Shown: positions 32,890-38,164 of the stretch, in pieces
How the letters are laid out: each line of letters starts with the position of its first letter
How positions within the stretch are numbered: position 1 is the first letter of the stretch
Assembly: GCA_025930755.1 (NCBI GenBank)
Contig: JAICOJ010000022.1
Location: 1-38,164, forward strand
Reading direction: 5' to 3'
DNA length: 38,164 nucleotides
Source of the DNA: Gemmatimonadaceae bacterium
GTDB taxonomy: Bacteria; Gemmatimonadota; Gemmatimonadetes; Gemmatimonadales; Gemmatimonadaceae
Translations under genes and position numbers: made by a program
Notes under the pieces: generated by a model
Told to the model about the DNA's origin: nothing
Database searches by the model: none
What the model saw: the letters and a program-made list of their open reading frames with translations, nothing else

Positions 32890-34504
32890 TCCTATACCCC
32901 TCATCCTCTTCCTCGAACACCCACACCGCCATGCGCGCGGGCTCGATGGGTGCGTCCGGGTCGATCGCGGTCCAGCGGGCGCTCGAGCCCGTTCGCGGAT
33001 CGGGCGCGACCGCGGCAATCTCGCCGGCGCGCTTGATCCAGAGCGCCAGGTTCGCGGGCCGCAGGTCCACCCATCCCCGATATGCGATGTCCGCGCCACG
33101 ATCCTCGGGCGGAACGACGACCTTCTCCCCGCGAAGCACGTGCTCCCCATTGGCGAGCAGGATCGGCAAGCCCACGGACAGGATCTGCCGCCGCACCATG
33201 GGCTCCGTCTCGCGAACGAGACGCTCGCAGTCGCGCGCGGCGCACTCCGGGTCGGCCATGGCCAGCGCACGCACCGTGGGGTACAGACGACCGATGAGGT
33301 AGGCCTCGAACAGCAGCTTGGTGAGCCGAGGCGGGCCCAGCATTTCGAAGGCGACCGATCGCACTCCGTGCCGCTCCTCGAGCGCCCGCAGGCCATCGAT
33401 CGCGACGGAGCGCAGGTATCCGCCGCGATACGTCGGTCCGAACGTGGCGCCATCGAACGCGGCGACGATGTCCTTTCCGGTCGGGCGGCCCGTGAGCTCC
33501 ATGATCACCGCGTCCGCGATCTCCTCCGGCGTCACCAGCTCCATTTGGCCCAGCGCGGTGACCGTCTCGAACTCATCGCGGGCAAAGACGCCGTTCTCGC
33601 CGACGTTGATGAAGACGCTCTCGAGGTGACGCCCCGTCTTGATCCATCCGTCGGCGTCCGGCGCGAATGCATCGGCGACGCGCATCGGGGTCTCGCAATC
33701 GACCAGCTCGACCGGCCGGCCGCCGCGGCGCACCGGCCCGTAGCCGATCTCCTTCCAGCCGATCACCGCCGTCGGCTTGATCTCGATCGTCGCCGGCGCG
33801 CCCGGCGTGCGCGCCATGAGAAAGAGAAACAGGCTCTGCGCGCCCGCGACGGCGGACTTCGACATCAGCGTGCGTGACGGCTTCTCCTCGCTGTGGGTGT
33901 AGGGAATGTTGAGGCCCATGCCGCCGGTGCCGCTGGTGCCGATCTTCACGTAGGCTTTGGTTCCCGCACGTCGCAGCCCTTCGAAGAGCGTTTGCATGTG
34001 CCGAATGATCTGCGGCAGCGGCAGCGTGAGCAGATGCCGCTCGACCTCCTCCGCGCTCGCTCCCCCGTGCGTGGCCGCTTCCATCAAGCGCGCCGAGCTC
34101 GCGAAAACGTCCTGATACGCCAGGGCGGTGGCGCTGTTGACGCAGTCGACCACGGCATCGGGACGAATGGTCGTCAGCCACTGAAAGAGCAGGTTCTCGT
34201 CGAACGACGCGCTGGCGGGACGGAGCACATCGTCGATCAGGCGCCGCCGCGCGACGGGATCGCGCATGAGATCGTCGCGATTGCGATGGGCGAGATCGCT
34301 GGGAAGGAAGATGTTGCCCCAGCGGGCCTCGACCGCGACGCCCAATTCCCTCTCGAGGTCGCGCAGGCCCGCTTCGGCCTCGCCCTGCGTGAGCGCGGTG
34401 ATCACGAGCCGCCGCGGCTGATGCGGGGCGAGCTGGCGCGCGACGGCGGTCCCGACCAGCCCCGCCCCGCCTAACAGCAGCACCGTCGAGTCGCGGATCT
34501 CCAT
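32879..34504 (-). CDS. Large Rossmann-fold (SDR-like) protein of unknown function
   Basis: A 541-residue protein. The N-terminus is a dinucleotide-binding fold (VLLLGGAGLVGTAVARQL, with GGAGLVG at 12-18), and VVDCVNSATALAYQD follows where an extended SDR has its fourth strand. No clear YxxxK catalytic pair is seen. The middle contains GTSGTGGMGLNIPYTHSEE and SKSAVAGAQSLFLFLMART, which look like an active or binding site. The length is about twice a normal SDR. I do not know its substrate. ATG 34504 follows GAGC five bases after the pseudouridine synthase stop. The product could be an epimerase, reductase or a saccharopine-dehydrogenase-like enzyme. Confidence 0.65.
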   Translation of the reverse strand: MEIRDSTVLLLGGAGLVGTAVARQLAPHQPRRLVITALTQGEAEAGLRDLERELGVAVEARWGNIFLPSDLAHRNRDDLMRDPVARRRLIDDVLRPASASFDENLLFQWLTTIRPDAVVDCVNSATALAYQDVFASSARLMEAATHGGASAEEVERHLLTLPLPQIIRHMQTLFEGLRRAGTKAYVKIGTSGTGGMGLNIPYTHSEEKPSRTLMSKSAVAGAQSLFLFLMARTPGAPATIEIKPTAVIGWKEIGYGPVRRGGRPVELVDCETPMRVADAFAPDADGWIKTGRHLESVFINVGENGVFARDEFETVTALGQMELVTPEEIADAVIMELTGRPTGKDIVAAFDGATFGPTYRGGYLRSVAIDGLRALEERHGVRSVAFEMLGPPRLTKLLFEAYLIGRLYPTVRALAMADPECAARDCERLVRETEPMVRRQILSVGLPILLANGEHVLRGEKVVVPPEDRGADIAYRGWVDLRPANLALWIKRAGEIAAVAPDPRTGSSARWTAIDPDAPIEPARMAVWVFEEEDEGYRIKR

Positions 34505-34509
34505 GACGC

Positions 34510-35238
34510 TCAGGGCTCTCGCACGAGCGCGGCGATGATCTCTCGCTCGCGCGCCGTCAGCTGGCGCGACGCACCGGGGCCGAGCGTGCCGAGCGTGACC
34601 GGTCCGAACCGGATGCGGACGAGGCGGTCGACCTCGAGGCCTAACGCGAGGCAGAGACGGCGCACTTCGCGGTTGCGCCCTTCGGCAATGAGCACGCGAA
34701 GGTCCCACCGACCACCCCCCAGGGAGGTCGCCTCGATGTCGTGAAGGCGAACGGGCCCGTCCTCGAGCTCCACCCCGCGTCGCGCGAGACGCACGGCCGC
34801 TTCGGCGTTCCCGCGCACCGTCGCGACGTATTCGCGCTCGACCGCCCGACTGGGATGCGTCAGGGCGTGCGCGCCGTTACCGTCCGTCGTCAACAGCAGC
34901 ACACCTTCGGTGAGGTAGTCCAGCCGGCCGACGTACGTGAGGCCGGGGATCGACGGCACGAGATCGAAGATCGTGCGACGACCCTGAGGATCCGAACGCG
35001 TCGTGAGCACGCCGGCCGGCTTGTTCATTACGAGCCAGTCGGTCGTCGTCTGCGCGACGATCGGGCGACCATCGACGGCGATCGTGTCCCGCGCCGGGTC
35101 GACGCTCTGGCCCGTGCGCGCCGGCGTCCCGTTGACCGTCACCCGGCCGGCGACCACGAGCGCCTCCGCGCCCCGTCGCGACGCGACGCCGGCGCGCGCC
35201 AACGCCCGCTGGATGCGCATCGCCACCATCGGCCTCAC
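34510..35238 (-). CDS. RsuA/RluB-family pseudouridine synthase
   Basis: It isomerises uridine to pseudouridine in ribosomal RNA. An S4 RNA-binding domain ([20 protein letters not shown], then [10 protein letters not shown]) leads into the catalytic core, with [10 protein letters not shown], the active-site Asp in [14 protein letters not shown], and the C-terminal [11 protein letters not shown]. These fit RluB/RsuA. GTG 35238 overlaps scpB by GTGA. ATG 35229 and ATG 35220 are alternatives, and 35220 matches the usual N-terminus best. scpB-rluB adjacency is widespread in bacteria. Confidence 0.93.
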   Translation of the reverse strand: MRPMVAMRIQRALARAGVASRRGAEALVVAGRVTVNGTPARTGQSVDPARDTIAVDGRPIVAQTTTDWLVMNKPAGVLTTRSDPQGRRTIFDLVPSIPGLTYVGRLDYLTEGVLLLTTDGNGAHALTHPSRAVEREYVATVRGNAEAAVRLARRGVELEDGPVRLHDIEATSLGGGRWDLRVLIAEGRNREVRRLCLALGLEVDRLVRIRFGPVTLGTLGPGASRQLTAREREIIAALVREP

Positions 35239-35804
35239 TCGGCCGCGTTAGGCGACGGCGTGGCGTCGGAGGACGCGACGACCCGAAGCGCGATCGCGAG
35301 CTCGTCGGCCCGCGGAAGCTCCTCCAGGTGCCGGAGCGCGAAATGCTCGAGGAAGAGCGGCGTCGTTCCGTACAGCAGCGGTCGTCCCAGCCCCTCCGCA
35401 CGGCCGACGACGTCGATCAATCCACGCTCATGCAGCGACTTGAGGACGCCGCCCACCGCGACACCACGAATCTCCTCGATGTCGGCCCGCGAGATCGGCT
35501 GGCGATAGGCGATGATGGCCAGGGTCTCGAGCGCGGCTCCGGAGAGACGCTGCGGGCGCGCGGCCAGCTGCGCCCGCTCGATCGCCTCGGTGTATTCCGC
35601 GCGCGTCAGGATCTGCCAGCCGCCCGCGATCTCCACCAGCTCGACGCCATGCCCCTCGACATCGTAGTGCTCACGAATCTCGTCGAGCGCCGCCGCGACA
35701 GCGGCTGCGCTCGAATCCTCGTCGAGCGCCGCGAGCTCGTCCGTGGGTATCGGACGGCCGCTCGCGAACAGCGCCGCCTCAAGCAGCTTCGCTAGCGGCG
35801 TCAC
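35235..35804 (-). CDS. scpB: Segregation and condensation protein B
   Basis: ScpB is the winged-helix (kite) subunit of the SMC-ScpAB complex that folds and separates chromosomes. The 189-residue protein has [27 protein letters not shown], the conserved [28 protein letters not shown] core (quoted as [15 protein letters not shown]) and [14 protein letters not shown]. The start is GTG 35804, overlapping scpA by 26 bases. A longer frame to 35858 lies inside scpA. The SMC gene is elsewhere. Confidence 0.94.
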   Translation of the reverse strand: MTPLAKLLEAALFASGRPIPTDELAALDEDSSAAAVAAALDEIREHYDVEGHGVELVEIAGGWQILTRAEYTEAIERAQLAARPQRLSGAALETLAIIAYRQPISRADIEEIRGVAVGGVLKSLHERGLIDVVGRAEGLGRPLLYGTTPLFLEHFALRHLEELPRADELAIALRVVASSDATPSPNAAE

Positions 35805-36513
35805 GCGAGATCTCCACGACGGCGAAGGGACGCACCTGCACGAGCTTGAGCTCGCCACGGCGCGCCAGCTCGAGCAACGCCAACAACGCCGACAGCACCT
35901 GCCAGGGCTCGGCGTTCGGACGGACGACGTCGGCCCATCGCGCCATCACGCGCACGCTCAGGATGGCGCGAATCGTCGCCATCGCCCCGTCGACGTCGAG
36001 CGCGCGCGGCACGATGTCGTGCAGGAGCGGTCGGGTCGCCACACGGAGCACCCGGTCCACCGCCGACAGGAGCTCGGGAAGCGAGAGCGCGAGCGGGCTG
36101 GACGGAGGCGCCGGATCGGCCGGCAGCCACCCTCGAGCGAATCGATTGCGCCGTTCCTCCGACCGATCCTCGAGCACGTCGACGACCTCGCGCATCTGCT
36201 GGTACTCGAGCAGCCGCCGGACCAGCTCCGCGCGCGGATCCTCCCAGCTCTCGTCGTCCTGCGACCGCGGGAGGAGCATCTGCGCCTTGATGCGGAGCAG
36301 CCGCGCGGCCATCTCGAGGTACTCCGCGGCATCGCTCAGCTCCAGGCCATGAATGCGGGCGAGGAACTGCTCGCAGATTCGCGCGATGGGGATGTCGGTG
36401 ATCTCCACCTCTTCCTCGCGAATGAGCGTGAGGAGGAGATCGAGGGGACCGGAGAACTGGTCCAGCTCGACGATGAAGGTCCGCGTGCTTTCCGCCTCGA
36501 GGGTTGCGCTCAC
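35779..36513 (-). CDS. scpA: Segregation and condensation protein A
   Basis: ScpA is the kleisin that bridges the SMC heads. The 244-residue product begins with the family hallmark VELDQFSGPLDLLLTLI. It continues with the helical EEVEITDIPIARICEQFL and AAEYLEMAARLLRIKAQMLLP, a variable middle and a C-terminal winged helix (ALLALLELARRGELKLVQ). GTG 36513 overlaps the protease stop (GTGA). Confidence 0.94.
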   Translation of the reverse strand: MSATLEAESTRTFIVELDQFSGPLDLLLTLIREEEVEITDIPIARICEQFLARIHGLELSDAAEYLEMAARLLRIKAQMLLPRSQDDESWEDPRAELVRRLLEYQQMREVVDVLEDRSEERRNRFARGWLPADPAPPSSPLALSLPELLSAVDRVLRVATRPLLHDIVPRALDVDGAMATIRAILSVRVMARWADVVRPNAEPWQVLSALLALLELARRGELKLVQVRPFAVVEISRDAASEAA

Positions 36514-37190
36514 GTCGGCTCCCGAAGGTCAAATGGCGCGATGAGGCGTATCGCGACGCCCATCAACAAGCGGACCGGTGCCATCCACGTCGCAATCACG
36601 GCTGGCGCGAAGGAGAGCAGCAGAATGAGAATCAGCAATCCGTAGGCGCCGATGCGCTGGTAGTGCATCGCCCACGCCGGCGGCAACAGATACTTCATGA
36701 CGTGCGATCCATCGAGCGGCGGGAGCGGCAGCAGGTTGAACATGATCAACACGAGGTTGATCAGAATGCCGAACCGCAACATCTCCTGCGCATAGCCGAG
36801 CGCTTGCGCCGCATCCGGCGCGCTCCGTCCGAGGGCCCCCACCGCCACCGCGAGCACGACGCACGCAAGCGCGATCACGGCGTTCGCCGCCACCCCGGCG
36901 AGCGACACGATGATGTCGCCACGCTTGAAGTTGCGATAGTTACGGGGGATCACCGGCACCGGCTTCGCCCCGCCGAAAATCATCGCGCCCCCCGATCCCC
37001 AGTACGTCATTGCCGGCAGCAAGAGGGTGAGAAAGGGGTCGATGTGCTTGATGGGATTCCAGGTAAGCCGGCCCAGCTGGTGGGCCGTGGGGTCGCCCTG
37101 CTTCAACGCCGCGAATCCGTGCGCATATTCGTGGGCGATCACCGAGAACAGGAAAATCGGTAACCCGAGGAGAAGCTGCTCCAGGCTCAA
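36510..37190 (-). CDS. Site-2 protease family membrane metalloprotease
   Basis: A 226-residue polytopic protein with the zinc motif HEYAHG (residues 20-25) in the first helix. A distal metal ligand sits in NLLPLPPLDGSHVMKYLLP, the NPDG-like motif of small M50 proteases. About six hydrophobic helices are present and there is no PDZ domain. Such short S2P enzymes process membrane-bound regulators, but the substrate is unknown. The start is TTG 37190; no ATG or GTG lies between it and HEYAHG except deep in the first helix. It is first in the scpAB unit, behind the promoter at 37267-37239. Confidence 0.88.
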   Translation of the reverse strand: MSLEQLLLGLPIFLFSVIAHEYAHGFAALKQGDPTAHQLGRLTWNPIKHIDPFLTLLLPAMTYWGSGGAMIFGGAKPVPVIPRNYRNFKRGDIIVSLAGVAANAVIALACVVLAVAVGALGRSAPDAAQALGYAQEMLRFGILINLVLIMFNLLPLPPLDGSHVMKYLLPPAWAMHYQRIGAYGLLILILLLSFAPAVIATWMAPVRLLMGVAIRLIAPFDLREPT

Positions 37191-37238
37191 TCGCGGCGTG
37201 GAAGAAAGTAGGCGCGGGCCACGCGTCGGACCGCGCGT

Positions 37239-37267
37239 AAGGTACCCGTCGTGTGAAATGATGTCAA
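37239..37267 (-). promoter_or_regulatory. Promoter for the site-2 protease-scpAB unit
   Basis: Minus strand TTGACA (37267-37262), an exact 17 bp spacer and TACCTT (37244-37239). It is divergent from the rpsT promoter and predicts a leader of about 40 nt. Confidence 0.7.
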
Positions 37268-37281
37268 AGCCATGTGGCGCC

Positions 37282-37310
37282 TTGACATCCGTGATCGCGC
37301 GGCCTAGCTT
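37282..37310 (+). promoter_or_regulatory. rpsT promoter
   Basis: TTGACA (37282-37287), 17 bp, TAGCTT (37305-37310). The predicted start is near 37317, about 45 nt before the rpsT GTG. The two divergent -35 boxes are only 14 bp apart. Confidence 0.75.
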
Positions 37311-37360
37311 TCGCCCTCCGAAAACGCAGTCGCACCATCGCCTCTCCGGAGAGTTTCGTC

Positions 37361-37597
37361 GTGCCGAATATCAAGTCCGCCGAGAAGAACATGCGGAAGT
37401 CGCGTGCCGCCGCGGTGCGCAACCGCGCGCAGCGCTCGGCGCTCCGCACCGCCCTGAAGAAGGCGACCGATTCCGAAGCCACCAACGAGAGCCGTCTCGA
37501 TGCGATCAGCCTGCTCGATCGGGCCGCCCGCAAGGGCCTCATTCATCGCAATGCCGCCGCGCGGCACAAGAGCCGGCTGGCGAAGGCCTCGAAGTAG
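37361..37597 (+). CDS. rpsT: 30S ribosomal protein S20
   Basis: S20 is a helical protein that binds the 5' domain of 16S rRNA early in assembly. The 78-residue product has PNIKSAEKNMRKS at the N-terminus, RNRAQRSALRTALKKA in the middle and the C-terminal GLIHRNAAARHKSRLAK block. These are the conserved features, and the length is near the usual 85-90. It starts with GTG 37361, not ATG, as is common for S20 and linked in E. coli to translational autoregulation. A GGAGAG lies nine bases upstream. Confidence 0.97.
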   Translation: MPNIKSAEKNMRKSRAAAVRNRAQRSALRTALKKATDSEATNESRLDAISLLDRAARKGLIHRNAAARHKSRLAKASK

Positions 37598-37618
37598 CAG
37601 GAAGCTGTCGATAAACGA

Positions 37619-37647
37619 AACCCGGGCGGGCCGCCCGGGTTTTTTTT
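37619..37647 (+). terminator. Strong intrinsic terminator after rpsT
   Basis: An 11 bp GC-rich palindrome, AACCCGGGCGG (37619-37629) with CCGCCCGGGTT (37631-37641), runs straight into a further six T bases. The zinc-ribbon gene on the other strand ends at 37649, so the element probably also stops that transcript, less efficiently because its downstream side is only moderately T-rich. Confidence 0.92.
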
Positions 37648-37648
37648 G

Positions 37649-38164
37649 TCACAGCGCGGCGAGCTCCGCCCCGCATCGCTCGCAGTACCATTCGGTCGGG
37701 TAGTTCATCGTGCTGCACTCCTGGCACTTCAGCGTCTTCACTTGCTCGCTCGGCACATCCTTGAGGAACGACGGCACCTGTGTCGACTGGCGCGGCAGAT
37801 GCGGCGACGCCGGCTCCGAGGGAAGTCCGAGACCGAACGGGTTGCTCTGCGCTTCGCTTGCCGCCTGACCCGCGGACGGCGTCGGGTTGATCGGCCGGCC
37901 GCGCGAGTCCACGACCGATTTGAGGAACTCCAGCTCATCGAATCCGACACCGCCGCTGTCCGGGCGCGAAGGCGTTGCCTTGGGCGGAGGGCTCGGTGCG
38001 GCCGGCGTGCGTGCCTCACGAGTCATCGTCTCGCGCGGCGTCCCACCCTTCGGGGCGTTCAACGCCAGCACCTCGCGCAGCCGCGTCAGCTCGACGCTGG
38101 CCTGGGTGCGCTCGAGCGCGATCGACGCGGTCGCCTCATCGGTGCGGCGCAGAATCTCATCGTA
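37649..38164 (-). CDS. Zinc-ribbon protein, C-terminal part (N-terminus off the window)
   Basis: The frame is open to the window edge, giving at least 171 residues. The visible N-terminal part is charged and helical (EATASIALERTQASVELTRLREVL), probably the end of a coiled coil. A long proline/serine-rich, low-complexity linker follows. The last ~35 residues form a small zinc ribbon with two Cys pairs, LKCQECSTMN and YCERCGAEL. I do not recognise the full family. Such ribbons often bind protein or nucleic acid. The true start lies beyond 38164; internal candidates near 38071 are not needed. Confidence 0.7.
   Translation of the reverse strand, partial: YDEILRRTDEATASIALERTQASVELTRLREVLALNAPKGGTPRETMTREARTPAAPSPPPKATPSRPDSGGVGFDELEFLKSVVDSRGRPINPTPSAGQAASEAQSNPFGLGLPSEPASPHLPRQSTQVPSFLKDVPSEQVKTLKCQECSTMNYPTEWYCERCGAELAAL

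Overview
The window is a 38 kb piece of a very G+C-rich bacterial chromosome, packed almost entirely with housekeeping genes. The gene set points to a Gram-negative-type bacterium outside the Proteobacteria. It includes an alternative GlmU-like enzyme and a BshA-type bacillithiol glycosyltransferase. It also has Bat (aerotolerance) genes, a MurA with Asp in place of the catalytic Cys, an 'AHQLATPL' histidine kinase and HrcA/CIRCE-controlled groESL. My best guess is Gemmatimonadota. This is an inference from gene content, because no rRNA or other marker is present. I see no phage, transposon, integron, CRISPR array or tRNA.

Layout. (1) 1-734 (-) is the N-terminal part of murA. (2) 735-1022 holds a promoter and a structured leader for a P-II-like gene, followed by a DUF948-type membrane protein, a small overlapping gene and a secreted PLC-like protein (1023-3408, +). 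(3) 3378-11805 (-) is one compact transcription unit in the order lipoprotein, serS, histidine kinase, pcrA, gatC, gatA, gatB. (4) 11941-15762 (+) carries a roadblock protein, a response regulator, manC, a GlmU-like enzyme and an MBL-fold hydrolase. It ends at a nested bidirectional terminator shared with groEL. (5) 15850-17900 (-) is groES-groEL behind a perfect CIRCE operator. (6) 18064-37190 (-) is a 19 kb run on one strand: site-2 protease, scpA, scpB, a pseudouridine synthase and a large Rossmann protein. These are followed by moxR, DUF58, a BatD-like gene, batA, a batB/batC fusion and a batD/batE fusion, then mutL, miaA, bshA, a ubiA-family gene, uppP, birA and coaX. (7) 37361-37597 (+) is rpsT with a divergent promoter pair upstream and a strong terminator. 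It is followed by the C-terminal part of a zinc-ribbon protein (-).

How the genes work together. Translation and tRNA: serS, the GatCAB amidotransferase, miaA, rpsT, pseudouridine synthase. DNA upkeep: pcrA, mutL, scpAB. Envelope: murA, uppP, manC, GlmU-like, lipoprotein. Cofactors and thiols: birA, coaX, bshA. Protein quality and stress: groESL, MoxR/Bat, site-2 protease. About sixteen neighbouring pairs overlap by ATGA or GTGA, so translational coupling is the rule here. The five promoters I can read (four of them with an exact 17 bp spacer, one with 16) are plain sigma-70 type.

No wholly new system is obvious. The most unusual signals are the Cys-to-Asp MurA, the P-II leader with mutually exclusive pairings, a repeated 9-mer GCGTTAGGC, the double Bat gene fusions, two facing arrays of a 9-nt unit before moxR, the histidine kinase embedded in a translation/repair operon, and a 541-residue Rossmann protein of unknown function.
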